Assembly: GCF_022370755.2 (NCBI RefSeq)
Contig: NZ_CP092364.2
Location: 5,456,001 to 5,520,000, forward strand
Length of the DNA stretch: 64,000 nucleotides
Direction of reading: 5' to 3'
From: Mycolicibacterium goodii
GTDB taxonomy: Bacteria; Actinomycetota; Actinomycetes; Mycobacteriales; Mycobacteriaceae
Shown piece after piece: positions 16,655 through 25,992 of this stretch (the first letter of the stretch is position 1; the number at the start of each line of letters is the position of its first letter). The notes under the pieces are model-generated. The model saw only the letters and a program-made list of their open reading frames with translations. It was not told the origin of the DNA and ran no database searches. Position numbers and translations under genes: made by a program.

Positions 16655-19534
16655 CTAGTCCCTCAGCAGCAGCGAACGGACCAGCGGACGGGGCCCGATC
16701 GGGCGGAGCATCGCGCTGGCCGGGCGCTGCCGCACGCGCTGCGGCCACCAGAACCAGCGACCGAGCAGTGCTGCGATGGACGGCACCATGAAGGCACGCA
16801 CGATCAAGGTGTCGAACAACAAACCGAGACCGATCGTGGTACCCACCTGGCCGATGGTGAGCAGGTCGCTGACGATCATCGACGCCATGGTGGCGGCGAA
16901 CACCAAACCGGCTGCGGTGACGACCTTTCCGGTACCACCCATCGCTCGGATGATGCCGGTGTTGAGCCCGGCGCCGATCTCCTCTTTCATGCGGGAGACC
17001 AGCAGCAGGTTGTAGTCGGAGCCAACTGCCAACAGGACGATGACCGACATCGCCAGCACGACCCAGTTGATCTGGATCCCGAGCAGGTGCTGCCAGACCA
17101 GGACGGACAACCCGAACGACGCGCCCAGCGACATCGCCACCGTGCCCACGATGACCAGGGCCGCGATGAAGCTACGCGTCATGATCAGCATGATGATGAA
17201 GATCAGGCAGAGCGCGGCGACACCGGCGATCATCAGGTCGATCTTCGATCCGTCGACCAGATCCTTCACACCTGCCGCGGTTCCGGCGAGGTAGATGTTC
17301 GCGCTCTCGAGAGGTGTGCCCTTCAGGGCCTCCTCGGCCGCGATGCGGATCGGCTCCACGAGTGCGATGCCCTCCGGCGTCGCCGGATCACTACGCTGCG
17401 TGATCAACATGCGCGCGGCCTTGCCGTCCGGAGACATGAAGATCTCCATGACGCGTTTGAAGTCCTCGTTCTCCAATACCTCGGGTGGCAGGTAGAACGA
17501 ATCGTCGTTGTTCGCCGCGTCGAAGGCCTTACCCATGGCCGTCGCGTTCTCGGTGGTCTCGTCCATCTGCGAGAAGATGCCGGACATCGTCGCGTGCATC
17601 GTCAGCATCATCGCGCGCGTGTTCTGCATCGTCGCGATCATCGGCGGGAACTGCAGCAGCATCTGCGGCATCAACTCGTCGAGGCGGTCGAGGTTCTCGA
17701 CCAGATCCCCCATGCGGTCGGTCACCTCGTTGACGCCGTCGAGCGCTTCGAAGATGGACCTGATCGACCAGCACAGCGGGATGTTGTAGCAGTGCTTTTC
17801 CCAATAGAGGTAGTTGCGCAGCGGACGCCAGAAATCGTCGAAATCGGCTACGTTGTCGCGCAATTCACCCATGGTCTCCTGCACTTCATGGGTGGTCTCG
17901 ACCGTGCGGTGCGTGATGCCGACCATTTCCTGCATCAACGCGTACATGCGTTGCATCAGGGCGATGGTCTTGGACATCTCGTCGGCCTGCTTGAGCATGT
18001 CCTCCATGCGCTGCTGCTGGAACGGCAGACTCAGCCGCTGGCTGGCGTTCGACATGCTCAGCATGAACGGGATCGACGTATGTTCGATCGGCTTGCCCTC
18101 GGGCCGCGTGACCGACTGGATGTTCGCGACACCGGGAACCGCGAACACGGCCTTTGCCAGCTTGTTCAACACCAGCAGATCGGCGGAGTTCCGCATGTCG
18201 TGATCCGACTCGATCAGCAGGATGTCGGGCGTCGTCATCTTCGATTCGGGGAAGTGCCGCGCCGCTGCCGCGTATCCCTGGTTGGCCGGGATGTCCTGCG
18301 GGATGTACTTCTGGTCGCTGTAACTCGGGTTGTAGCCGGGCAGCGTCAGCAGGCCGACGACCGCCACGGCGATCGTCGCGACCAGAATCGGTGCGGGCCA
18401 CCGGACGACGGCGGTGCCGATGCGCCGCCAACGGCGGGTCGTCACCAGGCGTCTGGGGTCGAACCAGCCGAAGCGGTTGGTCGCCGCGATACACGCGGGC
18501 ACCAATGTGAGTGCGACCGCGACGGCGACCGCGATGCCCACCGCGCCGGGGATCCCGAGGGGCTGGAAGTAGGGCAGCCGGGTGAAGCTGAGGCACGCGA
18601 TGGCGCCCGCGATCGTGGCACCGGAAGCCAGCACGACCTTGGCCACGCCGCTGAACGACGTGTAGTAGGCCTCGACCCGGTCGGCACCGGCCTGGCGGGC
18701 CTCCTGGTAGCGACCCGCGAAGAAGATGCCGTAGTCGGTGCCCGCGGCGATGCCGACCGACACCAACAGGTTCACGACATAGGTGGTGAGCCCGACGATG
18801 CCGTGCAACGCCAGGAATGCGACCAGCCCGCGGGCGACCTGAAGTTCGATCGCGACCGTCGCCAACAAGATCAGGACGATCAGCACCCTGCGGTAGAGCA
18901 GCAGCAGCATCAGGAAGATGACGCCGACCGTCACCAGGGTGATGAGGAGGACCGTGCGGTTACCGCTCTGTCCCATGTCGGCGACGATCGCGGCCGGACC
19001 GGTGACGTAGGCGGTCACGCCCTCGGGCGCGGGCGTGTTCTTCACGATGTCCTGGACGGCCCGCACCGATGCCGTCCCCTCGGCCTGGCCGAAGCTGCCG
19101 TAGAGGTTGATCTGGACGTACGCGGCCTTGCCGTCGGCGCTCTCGGCAGCGCCCGCGGTGAGCGGATCTCCCCAGAAGTCCTGGACGTGCTGGACGTGCT
19201 TGGTGTCCGCTTCGAGTTGATCGATGATCTTGTCGTAGTACGCGTGGGCTTCGTCGCCCAACCGGTCCTGTCCTTCCAGGACCAGCACCGCGATGCTCTC
19301 GGAATTGGATTCCTCGAACAAGATGCCCATCTGCTTCATCGCCTTGACCGACGGGGCATCCGCTGGGCTCAGTGAGACGGAGTGCTCACGCTCGACCACC
19401 TCGAGCGGCGGGATGGCGACGGTCGCCACAACCGCCACCCCGATCCAGGCCAGGATGATCAGGGCCGAGAACCGGCGGATGAACGAGGCAATCCGCGGCC
19501 GGCGCTGCTCTTGCGTCGTCGTCTCGATGCTCAT
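16655..19534 (-). CDS. mmpL4a: MmpL transporter, first of the pair
   Basis: A 959-residue MmpL transporter with the TM4 pair D267-Y268 in [16 protein letters not shown] and the matching [20 protein letters not shown] in the second half. It is closely related to mmpL4b, suggesting tandem duplication. ATG at 19534 overlaps the mmpS4 stop as ATGA and has GAAGG upstream; the longer frame to 19621 runs inside mmpS4 and is not used. With MmpS4 and MmpL4b it would form the GPL export assembly in the inner membrane, powered by the proton gradient. Confidence 0.95.
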   Translation of the reverse strand: MSIETTTQEQRRPRIASFIRRFSALIILAWIGVAVVATVAIPPLEVVEREHSVSLSPADAPSVKAMKQMGILFEESNSESIAVLVLEGQDRLGDEAHAYYDKIIDQLEADTKHVQHVQDFWGDPLTAGAAESADGKAAYVQINLYGSFGQAEGTASVRAVQDIVKNTPAPEGVTAYVTGPAAIVADMGQSGNRTVLLITLVTVGVIFLMLLLLYRRVLIVLILLATVAIELQVARGLVAFLALHGIVGLTTYVVNLLVSVGIAAGTDYGIFFAGRYQEARQAGADRVEAYYTSFSGVAKVVLASGATIAGAIACLSFTRLPYFQPLGIPGAVGIAVAVAVALTLVPACIAATNRFGWFDPRRLVTTRRWRRIGTAVVRWPAPILVATIAVAVVGLLTLPGYNPSYSDQKYIPQDIPANQGYAAAARHFPESKMTTPDILLIESDHDMRNSADLLVLNKLAKAVFAVPGVANIQSVTRPEGKPIEHTSIPFMLSMSNASQRLSLPFQQQRMEDMLKQADEMSKTIALMQRMYALMQEMVGITHRTVETTHEVQETMGELRDNVADFDDFWRPLRNYLYWEKHCYNIPLCWSIRSIFEALDGVNEVTDRMGDLVENLDRLDELMPQMLLQFPPMIATMQNTRAMMLTMHATMSGIFSQMDETTENATAMGKAFDAANNDDSFYLPPEVLENEDFKRVMEIFMSPDGKAARMLITQRSDPATPEGIALVEPIRIAAEEALKGTPLESANIYLAGTAAGVKDLVDGSKIDLMIAGVAALCLIFIIMLIMTRSFIAALVIVGTVAMSLGASFGLSVLVWQHLLGIQINWVVLAMSVIVLLAVGSDYNLLLVSRMKEEIGAGLNTGIIRAMGGTGKVVTAAGLVFAATMASMIVSDLLTIGQVGTTIGLGLLFDTLIVRAFMVPSIAALLGRWFWWPQRVRQRPASAMLRPIGPRPLVRSLLLRD

Positions 19535-19950
19535 GCGGCCTTCAGGAGGCAAGAAGTGAAGGCATTGGTCTGGTTGGAGACCTTTTCGGCCTTGACCTCG
19601 TCGTCGACCTTGATACGGCACCCGATGCTGCTGCTGTCGCCCTGCGCCATGAGACTTCCGACAGCCGTGGCCTTGTTGATGTCGAATTCGAGAACCCAGG
19701 GGAGGCTGACGCCCTCGACGAACTGCGGGTCGGAATTCTCATCGAAGTAGCTGATGCTCGCGACGGTACCGGGAGGACCGAATACCTCGTAAACCAGTCG
19801 CTTGGGATTGAACGGTTTGGAGTCCGTGGCCTTCGTATCGGAATACGCCACGCGCTTGTCGGCACCGAAGACGTTGTGCAGCCGTGACACGGTAAAGCCG
19901 CCAACGGCAACCACCGCGATCACCAACAGCGGAATCCACAGCCGCCTCAC
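19531..19950 (-). CDS. mmpS4: MmpS accessory membrane protein
   Basis: A 139-residue MmpS protein with one N-terminal transmembrane helix and a periplasmic beta-rich domain holding [17 protein letters not shown] and two cysteines (SIGCRI and TSCLL). MmpS proteins pair with MmpL pumps, and MmpS4 is required for GPL synthesis and export in M. smegmatis (established). It opens the mmpS4-mmpL4a-mmpL4b operon and overlaps mmpL4a by 4 nt. The start is uncertain: GTG at 19950 has no close ribosome site, while GGAGGAG at about 19970 is correctly spaced for an in-frame ATT at 19962. Confidence 0.93.
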   Translation of the reverse strand: MRRLWIPLLVIAVVAVGGFTVSRLHNVFGADKRVAYSDTKATDSKPFNPKRLVYEVFGPPGTVASISYFDENSDPQFVEGVSLPWVLEFDINKATAVGSLMAQGDSSSIGCRIKVDDEVKAEKVSNQTNAFTSCLLKAA

Positions 19951-20324
19951 AAGCCGAAAAATCGTAGATCTCCTCCCCTATCCACACCCAACATCATGCT
20001 GCGACAAGATCGCAGCGCGCGGCACCTCGGGGGGGCGCAGCCTGGTCCAGAAGAGTAAACCATGACTGGCACTGGCGTATCAGACCGTTGCCCAGCGGAT
20101 ACGCAATCGGTATGCGCCGCACGATAACTCGCACACGCCGATGCGCACGCCGAAGCGCAATCAGCAAACGCTGGATAATTGCATGCCGCACTATCTTCGC
20201 AGCCCTTAGTGCCGCAGCCGCCAAATACTGGCGAAGAGCCTCACGCTCGCGGGGTGTTAGCTGAAAGCGTAACTCTGACAGATTGGTGACGAACTGGCCA
20301 CCATCAGGAGAACTCGACCTTCGA
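19951..20324. promoter_or_regulatory. Long upstream region of the mmpS4 operon
   Basis: This 374-nt noncoding region lies between the cobalt-permease stop and mmpS4. It includes the ribosome site GGAGGAG near 19970 (minus strand) and must hold the operon promoter; a minus-strand TTGTCG, 17 nt, TGGATA arrangement ending near 19980 is the best but weak candidate. The upper part has an arginine-rich open frame with no coding character. No further gene is seen. Confidence 0.4.
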
Positions 20325-21002
20325 TCAGGCCGGGCCGAACAGGCGCGGCTGCAGCAGACCGTCCGCCGCCACCCCGCGCAGAGCTTTCGCCGCGGCCAGC
20401 ACCGCGAGATCGACCAGCGGCTCGAGCACCAGAACCGACAGGTAGGCGGCGCCGAAGGCGCCGACGGCCTGCAGCGTGGATGTGCCGAACCCCTGGCCGT
20501 AGACGGCCCAGAACGCGACCCACGACACGATCCCGGCCTGATATGTCGCCGAAAGCGTCAGCGCCTGCCGATATCTCAGCGCGACGTAGGGAGTCCGCGG
20601 TGTCACCACTTTGCCGGCGACGTACTGCAGCGCAAACAACGGCACCAGCAACGTGGTGACATTCATGCCGTATTGGGGGAGGTCGTACGGTGCCACCAGC
20701 ACACCTTGGAGCAGCAATCCGGCAGCGAGGCCGAAGGCCGCCGGTGCAGCCCCGAACACCAGGAAAAGCGTGGTACCCAAAATGAGGTGGACCTCGGAGA
20801 CGCCCACGGGGAAATGCGGGAGAAGTTCGAAGAACACCAGCACCAACGCCGTGGTCGCCGCGGTGCCGAAAAGCAGGGAAATCACGCCCCTGTCCTTCAG
20901 ATGCCGTCGGGCAGATACGAGCGCGTACGCACCGGCACCAGCCGCGGTCGCGTAACTCAGGGTTACCTTGGCGCCTTCGACAATTCCTGGTTCGATGTGC
21001 AT
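20325..21002 (-). CDS. CbiM-family cobalt/nickel transport membrane protein
   Basis: A 225-residue polytopic membrane protein that begins MHIEPGIVEGAKV, the conserved N-terminal metal-binding M-H start of CbiM/NikM permeases. It continues with HFPVGVSEVHLILGT and a GMNVTTLLVPLF segment, also family hallmarks. It has about seven membrane helices. The ATG at 21002 gives the correct N-terminus (His at position 2) and has GAAAGGA upstream. It lies 22 nt after the nitrile hydratase accessory gene, so it should supply cobalt to that enzyme. No CbiN, CbiQ or CbiO partner is adjacent, so it must act alone or borrow partners. Confidence 0.85.
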   Translation of the reverse strand: MHIEPGIVEGAKVTLSYATAAGAGAYALVSARRHLKDRGVISLLFGTAATTALVLVFFELLPHFPVGVSEVHLILGTTLFLVFGAAPAAFGLAAGLLLQGVLVAPYDLPQYGMNVTTLLVPLFALQYVAGKVVTPRTPYVALRYRQALTLSATYQAGIVSWVAFWAVYGQGFGTSTLQAVGAFGAAYLSVLVLEPLVDLAVLAAAKALRGVAADGLLQPRLFGPA

Positions 21003-21024
21003 CGAGAGTCCTTTCGTTTGCAAA

Positions 21025-21282
21025 TCAGGCGAGAAGGCGACGCTGCGCGACGACGTTCTCCAGTGCGGTGATCCAGTGGTCGTAGTACTGCCAGTCGCCG
21101 CGCTCGGGGGCCGCGGCCTCTTCCCAGGCGCCGATCGCGTCGATCAGGCTCTGCTGGAAGTCGCTCCACGGGTAGTGGCCGAACTCCGACAGCGCGACCG
21201 CTAGGCCGAAAGCACGGCGCTGCCACTCGTGGTCGAACGAGGGTGCCGCCTGGTCGGTGGTGCAGCTCTGATGCAGTTTCAT
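21025..21282 (-). CDS. Nitrile hydratase accessory (activator) protein
   Basis: A small 85-residue protein resembling the N-terminal helical part of nitrile hydratase beta subunits and the p14K/NhlE-type activators that insert cobalt into the alpha subunit. Motifs are FDHEWQRRAFGLAVAL and WSDFQQSLIDAI, ending in HWITALENVV. ATG at 21282 overlaps the alpha-subunit stop as ATGA. Its place after the alpha gene matches the beta-alpha-activator order of cobalt nitrile hydratases. It is shorter than typical p14K. Confidence 0.85.
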   Translation of the reverse strand: MKLHQSCTTDQAAPSFDHEWQRRAFGLAVALSEFGHYPWSDFQQSLIDAIGAWEEAAAPERGDWQYYDHWITALENVVAQRRLLA

Positions 21283-21899
21283 GCCGGCTGCCCCGCGAGG
21301 GCGACACCGATCATCGACTCGGTGGTGACAAGCTCCATGAGCTCCTCGTCGGTGAAACCGTCTGTGCCGGTGGGCCGTTCGGGGATGACGAACCACCGCG
21401 AGTGTCCACTGGCGTCCCAGACCCTGATCTCGGTGTCGTCCGGCAGCTCGACTCCGACCTCGGCCAGCACTTTGCGAGGCTCGCGTGCGGCTCTGGCACG
21501 GAATACCGGATCCTTGTACCAGTACGGCGGCAGACCGAGAACCGGCCACGGGAAGCACGAGCACAGCGTGCAGATCACCAGGTTGTGGACACCCGGGGCG
21601 TTCGCGACCGCCTGGAGATGCTCCCCTTCGGCGCCGGCCATCCCCTCGGGGAGGTCCAGTTCGGCCAGGGCCGCAGGCGTATCGGTCACGACGCGGGCCG
21701 CGAACTCCGGATCCGTCCACGCCTTCACCACGATCTTCTTGCCGTTGAGTGGCGTCATCTCGGATTCGAAATAGCCCAGCACCTTGTCGACGGTCTGGTC
21801 GGTGATGACGCCCTTCTCGATCAGCAGGCGCTCGAGCGCCGCGACCCGCTGGGCGCTGGTCTGCTCACGATCGGGTGGATAGGCGAATTGGTCACTCAC
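21279..21899 (-). CDS. nthA: Cobalt-type nitrile hydratase, alpha subunit
   Basis: A 206-residue subunit carrying the metal-binding claw C110-T-L-C113-S-C115 inside VICTLCSCFPWPVLG. The CTLCSC form (Thr, not Ser) is diagnostic for noncorrin cobalt enzymes. The two inner cysteines would be oxidised to sulfinic and sulfenic acids. With the beta subunit it hydrates nitriles to amides in the cytoplasm. GTG at 21899 overlaps the beta stop as GTGA. The adjacent CbiM-like permease agrees with a cobalt cofactor. Thiocyanate hydrolase is a relative, but the single full-length beta gene favours nitrile hydratase. Confidence 0.95.
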   Translation of the reverse strand: MSDQFAYPPDREQTSAQRVAALERLLIEKGVITDQTVDKVLGYFESEMTPLNGKKIVVKAWTDPEFAARVVTDTPAALAELDLPEGMAGAEGEHLQAVANAPGVHNLVICTLCSCFPWPVLGLPPYWYKDPVFRARAAREPRKVLAEVGVELPDDTEIRVWDASGHSRWFVIPERPTGTDGFTDEELMELVTTESMIGVALAGQPA

Positions 21900-22636
21900 T
21901 GGTCCTCCTCAACGGGTTTCAGATAGGCCTCGAACAGGTCTGCGTAAAGCGCGCTCGCACCGGCTTCGGCGCCGGAGCCCCACAGCTCCCGTGGATCGAA
22001 TTCGACGACGTAGATCGGCATGGGGTCGCCGATGCCGTCGTCGGTGTGGACGAAGTAGCAGTACTCGCCCTCGTAGCTGCGGCGCACGGTTCCGATCCGG
22101 CCACGGAGGTAGCCCGGCAACCGGGTGTGCGCACCCGCGGGGACATCGGCGATGCGCACCGTGTCGCCGGGTGAGAACCTCGGCCGAGCGGGGCCACGAC
22201 GCGGGCTGTCACCGCGGCGGAGATAGTCGACGACCTGATCGTCGATGGCCGTCGCGCCGGGGCCGACGGACTCCCCCACAGCGGAATTGTCGAGCGCAGA
22301 GCGGATCTCGCCTTCCGACACGTATCCCTTGTCGATGAAGAACTGACTGATACCGCCCAGCCATTTCTCGTAGTAGCGAAACCTGAAGTAGTCGAACGGG
22401 TTCATGCCCTCGGCACCGGTGCGCAGGTGCGCCCAGGTCCACTTCTCCCGGAATGTGGTCGGCACATCGGCGATGGGATACCCCGGGAGCGCCTCGTCCA
22501 GATGCGTACTGAGGGCCATCATCGCCACATGGATACCGAAAATCCGCTTCTCCCAGTCTTCTACGAAGACACGCTTGTCGAGGTCGAGTGGGCCGGTCAG
22601 ACCCTCCATGCCGCCGATGAAATGCTGCAGTTTCAT
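21896..22636 (-). CDS. nthB: Nitrile hydratase, beta subunit
   Basis: A 246-residue beta subunit. The N-terminal helical half has MKLQHFIGGMEG and NPFDYFRFRYYEKWLGG, and the C-terminal SH3-like barrel has FSPGDTVRI, HTRLPGYLRG and GTVRRSYEG, all family signatures. It begins the operon nthB-nthA-accessory-permease, with every junction overlapping or nearly so. ATG at 22636 has GGCGGGGCGG upstream; the longer frame to 22750 is rejected because MKLQHFIGG is the usual N-terminus. The GlxA-type regulator ends 126 nt upstream on the same strand. No amidase gene is nearby. Confidence 0.95.
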   Translation of the reverse strand: MKLQHFIGGMEGLTGPLDLDKRVFVEDWEKRIFGIHVAMMALSTHLDEALPGYPIADVPTTFREKWTWAHLRTGAEGMNPFDYFRFRYYEKWLGGISQFFIDKGYVSEGEIRSALDNSAVGESVGPGATAIDDQVVDYLRRGDSPRRGPARPRFSPGDTVRIADVPAGAHTRLPGYLRGRIGTVRRSYEGEYCYFVHTDDGIGDPMPIYVVEFDPRELWGSGAEAGASALYADLFEAYLKPVEEDQ

Positions 22637-22762
22637 GCCGCCCCGCCTTCGGTATTCCGGTGGAGCGCTGCACGAGATCGTGTATGCCTGCCCATACGGA
22701 CAGCGTGGATGGCTGTCGCGGCCGTCGCGCGCCGATGTCCGGATCTGCACGCGACGTGTCCG

Positions 22763-23794
22763 TCACTGCCGGTCGATACCGGTGGTGCGGAAGCGGTTCC
22801 GGTACAGACCGGGGGAGATACCGAGGTTGCGGCGGAACGTGCGGCGCATGGTGTCCGGGGTACCGAAACCCACGAGACGGGCAACGGTGTCCTGCCCGTG
22901 ATCGCCCGTTGCGAGAAGCACTTTGGCGGCCTCCAGGCGCGCCTGCTCGACGAACCGAGCGGGCGTCGTCCCGACCTGCTCCCGGAACATGCGCACCAGA
23001 TGCCGTTCGCTGACCGCCGCGCGCACCGCGAGCGCGGCGAGCGAATGGTCGGCGCCCGGATCGGCGATCACCGAATCCATGATCTCCCGAAGGCCGTTCG
23101 TCGAAGGCAGTCCGGACCACACGCTGAACTGGGCCTGCCCGCCCGGACGTTGCAGGAACACGACCATCCATCGGGCGACCCGACGCGCCATGGCCGGCCC
23201 GTGATCGCTCTCGACGAGAGCGAGGGCCAGGTCGATACCCGCCGATATCCCGGCGCCCGTGATGAACCGCCCGTCCTGTACGAACAACGAATCGGGATCG
23301 ACGCTCACGCGCGGATAGTTGCGGGCGAGCGCCTGGCAGTGGGCCCAGTGCGTGGTCGCCCGGCGCCCGTCCAACAGCCCGAGTGCCGCCAGCACGAATG
23401 CGCCGGTGCACACCGATGCCACCCGGCGGGCCCTGGGCGCCAGCTGCCGCACCATGTGCAGCGCGTCGGGAATCGCATCGGGCGTGGGCTCTTCCGGGAT
23501 GTCGTGCAGGCCGGGGGTGAACGAGAACCCCGCGGGCACACCGCCCGGAACGACGAGCGTGTCGATCGGATCCGGGACCTCGTCGAGTGCCACGTCCACA
23601 TCCAGCTTGGCGAACGCCGTCGTACCGACCGCAGCCCCGCTCGACGACGCGAGCAGCACGGTGTAGTCGGCACCGAAATCGTTCGCGCGGGCGAAGATCT
23701 CCAGCGGAGCCGCGACGTCGGCCAGGGTTATCTTGTCGTACAGCGCGAAGACGACCGTCCTCGAAGCATCAGGGGCTTGCGGCGTTTCTCTCAT
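22763..23794 (-). CDS. GlxA-type transcriptional regulator (DJ-1/PfpI-like plus AraC HTH)
   Basis: A 343-residue regulator. Residues about 10-190 form a class I glutamine-amidotransferase-like (DJ-1/PfpI) sensor domain with VVPGGVP and VASVCTGAFVLAALG (nucleophile-elbow cysteine). The C-terminal third is an AraC helix-turn-helix pair with LAVRAAVSERHLVRMFREQVG and VARLVGFGTPDTMRRTFRRNLG. ATG at 23794 removes an implausible leader. It lies just upstream of the nitrile hydratase operon on the same strand and is divergent from the phospholipase gene across 83 nt; it may respond to nitriles, amides or related compounds and control either side. Confidence 0.88.
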   Translation of the reverse strand: MRETPQAPDASRTVVFALYDKITLADVAAPLEIFARANDFGADYTVLLASSSGAAVGTTAFAKLDVDVALDEVPDPIDTLVVPGGVPAGFSFTPGLHDIPEEPTPDAIPDALHMVRQLAPRARRVASVCTGAFVLAALGLLDGRRATTHWAHCQALARNYPRVSVDPDSLFVQDGRFITGAGISAGIDLALALVESDHGPAMARRVARWMVVFLQRPGGQAQFSVWSGLPSTNGLREIMDSVIADPGADHSLAALAVRAAVSERHLVRMFREQVGTTPARFVEQARLEAAKVLLATGDHGQDTVARLVGFGTPDTMRRTFRRNLGISPGLYRNRFRTTGIDRQ

Positions 23795-23877
23795 CCTGGT
23801 TCCACAGCATCTCGGGCATTTTTGCACTGCCAACGCTGCGACGTTGCAGACCCGGCTAGGCGAAGGGAGAAACGGGT

Positions 23878-25521
23878 ATGCCGTCCCCGACGGGTCAAAC
23901 TACTCGTAGGGCGGGTGTTGGAGGTGGCGAATTGGCTGAGCTGGCCGACTGGTTCCTGACAACCGAGCAGCGCGGCAATCCGCATACGTCGGTGCCGGAC
24001 TGGTGCACCGGCAACCGCGTCGAGGCGCTGATCCACGGCGCCACCTACTTCGACCGTCTCGCGCATGAGGTCGACGCGTTGCGCCCCGGCGATCACCTGT
24101 TCTTCACCGACTGGCGGGGCGACCCGGACGAGAGGGTTCGCGACGGTGGGCCGACGATCGCCGATCTCTTCTGTCGGGCCGCGCAGCGCGGTGTGGTGGT
24201 CAAAGGTCTCATGTGGCGTTCCCATCTGGATCAGTTCGCCTACAGCGAGGAGCAGAACCGGAACCTCGGCCAGGCGATCGAACGGGCCGGTGGCGAGGTT
24301 CTGCTCGACCAACGCGTCCGTATCGGGGGTTCCCACCACCAGAAACTGGTGGTGCTGCGTCATCCGGGCGCACCTGAACAAGACGTCGCCTTCGCAGGCG
24401 GTATCGATCTGTGCCATTCCCGCCGGGACGACGCCGAACATCGCGGTGACCCGCAGGCCATGCCGATGGGCAGGCAGTACGGCGAGCACCCGCCTTGGCA
24501 CGATGCGCAATTGCAGATCCGCGGCCCCGCGGTGGGCGCGCTGGACGCCACGTTCCGGGAACGTTGGACCGACCCGGCACCGCTGGACATGCTGTCTCCG
24601 ATCGCCTGGGTCACCGACAAGTTGCGTCGCAGCGACCTCAGCGCGGGCCGACTGCCCGACCGGCCACCGGACCCGCCGCCGTGCGGCCCCCAGGCCGTCC
24701 AGGTCCTGCGGACCTATCCCGATGCGCACTTCGAGTACGACTTCGCCCCACGCGGAGAACGCAGCATCGCGCGCGGCTACACCAAGGCGGTGATGCGCGC
24801 CAGGCGTCTGATCTATCTGGAAGACCAGTACCTGTGGTCCAAGCAGGTTTCGCGCTTGTTCGCCGCGGCACTGGCGGCCAGTCCCGATCTGCACCTGATC
24901 GCGGTCGTGCCGCGATACCCCGATGTGGACGGTCGGCTCGCACTGCCACCCAACCAGGTCGGCAGGCAGCAGGCGATCGCCACGTGCCGACGGGCCGCGC
25001 CCGACCGGGTACACGTTTTCGACGTCGAAAATCACGTCGGGACACCGGTTTACGTGCATGCCAAGGTGTGTGTGATCGACGACGTGTGGGCCAGCGTCGG
25101 CAGTGACAATTTCAACCGCCGATCGTGGACGCACGACAGCGAACTGTCATGCGCGGTGCTCGACGACGCGCGCGACGACCGTGCGCCACAGGATCCGGCC
25201 GGTCTCGGCGACGGTGCCCGGGTGTTCGCGCGCGAACTGCGCATACGGCTGTTGCGTGAGCATCTCGACCTGCCCGACGGCAGCGACGACACGGCGCTGG
25301 TCGATCCCGTCGAGGTGGTCGCGGCGGTCAACGCGTCGGCGAATGCGCTGCAGGACTGGCACGATGGCGGACGGGTCGGACCACGGCCGCCCGGACGGTT
25401 GCGCCCGCACCGCCCCGAGCGGCTGGGAGCGCTCACCCGCGCGTGGGCAGTGCCGGTGTACCGCACGGTCTACGACCCCGACGGCCGCAACTACCGCGAC
25501 CGGCTGCGGCGGTACTGGTAA
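23878..25521 (+). CDS. Phospholipase D-like protein
   Basis: A 547-residue phospholipase D superfamily protein with two catalytic halves. The second HKD motif is complete (H394-x-K396-x4-D401, then GSDNFNRRSW). The first is H154-x-K156 in SHHQKLVVLRHPG and lacks the usual aspartate, having Arg at that place, followed by AFAGGIDLCHSR. It may hydrolyse or transfer phosphatidyl groups. No signal peptide is visible, so action is probably cytoplasmic or at the inner membrane face. GAAGGGAGAAA precedes ATG 23878. It is divergent from the GlxA regulator. Confidence 0.88.
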   Translation: MPSPTGQTTRRAGVGGGELAELADWFLTTEQRGNPHTSVPDWCTGNRVEALIHGATYFDRLAHEVDALRPGDHLFFTDWRGDPDERVRDGGPTIADLFCRAAQRGVVVKGLMWRSHLDQFAYSEEQNRNLGQAIERAGGEVLLDQRVRIGGSHHQKLVVLRHPGAPEQDVAFAGGIDLCHSRRDDAEHRGDPQAMPMGRQYGEHPPWHDAQLQIRGPAVGALDATFRERWTDPAPLDMLSPIAWVTDKLRRSDLSAGRLPDRPPDPPPCGPQAVQVLRTYPDAHFEYDFAPRGERSIARGYTKAVMRARRLIYLEDQYLWSKQVSRLFAAALAASPDLHLIAVVPRYPDVDGRLALPPNQVGRQQAIATCRRAAPDRVHVFDVENHVGTPVYVHAKVCVIDDVWASVGSDNFNRRSWTHDSELSCAVLDDARDDRAPQDPAGLGDGARVFARELRIRLLREHLDLPDGSDDTALVDPVEVVAAVNASANALQDWHDGGRVGPRPPGRLRPHRPERLGALTRAWAVPVYRTVYDPDGRNYRDRLRRYW

Positions 25522-25567
25522 CCGTCCGGCACGGGCGTCACCCGCCGCTCCGTGCCCCATTTTCACT

Positions 25568-25629
25568 CGCGAGCAGACGCGAAAGTACCCGGGAATGCGC
25601 ATTCCTGAGTACTTTCGCGTCTGCTCGCG
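25568..25629. repeat. 62-nt near-perfect palindrome (terminator or dispersed repeat)
   Basis: Arms of 21 nt (25568-25588 and 25609-25629; core GAGCAGACGCGAAAGTAC) are perfectly complementary and share one centre with an inner 14-nt palindrome GGAATGCGCATTCC (25592-25605). Only three positions on each side mismatch. It begins 47 nt past the phospholipase stop and may serve as terminator, but the length and symmetry also suggest a mobile palindromic repeat. Confidence 0.85.
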
Positions 25630-25639
25630 CTGGGGAGGG

Positions 25640-25738
25640 TCAGGAAAGGGAGCGCAATTGGGCGAGGTGACGCACCGTGGCATCGATGGATGAGCTGCCG
25701 CCGGAGCCGCTGAGGGCGGCCAGGATGCTGATCTGCAT
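25640..25738 (-). pseudogene. Possible remnant of a luciferase-like monooxygenase N-terminus
   Basis: A 32-codon frame reads MQISILAALSGSGG, then SIDATVRHLAQLRS, and stops ten nucleotides from the 62-nt palindrome. A first beta strand followed by a helix with VRHLAQLRS resembles the start of F420-dependent luciferase-like oxidoreductases, but the sequence is too short to be sure. No good ribosome site precedes it. It could be a gene fragment truncated where the palindrome inserted, or chance. Confidence 0.2.
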
Positions 25739-25992
25739 ACGCCAACGCTAACGGCTACGGATCCGCCAAGCATGCAGGCCGCTCGGCGCACAAATGGGCG
25801 GGTTCGGGAGGGCACTGTGGGGGCGTCTCTACTCGTCTCGCGCCGTCGGTTTTTCACCCCTGAACCGACTATTTGGATCAGCCACTCCCGAACCCGTCGT
25901 ACGGACGATCCTACGCCTCGGGCACCCCTCAGACCAGAGGAATTTCGATCGAATCGCCTACCTGAGCACCTGGGGCCCGAAAGTAAATGGCC

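Noticed and set aside
14152..19375. Two very long open frames (about 880 and 990 codons) on the plus strand opposite the mmpL genes
   Set aside because: They are antisense to clearly real MmpL genes and are rich in Arg, His, Asp and Gly without domains or membrane segments; they result from GC-biased third positions.
19994..20224. A 76-residue minus-strand frame upstream of mmpS4
   Set aside because: Arginine-rich low-complexity translation with no ribosome site; more likely upstream control DNA.
21279..22636. Thiocyanate hydrolase as an alternative to nitrile hydratase
   Set aside because: The metal claw is shared, but a single full-length beta gene and an 85-residue activator match nitrile hydratase organisation; thiocyanate hydrolase has a split beta equivalent.
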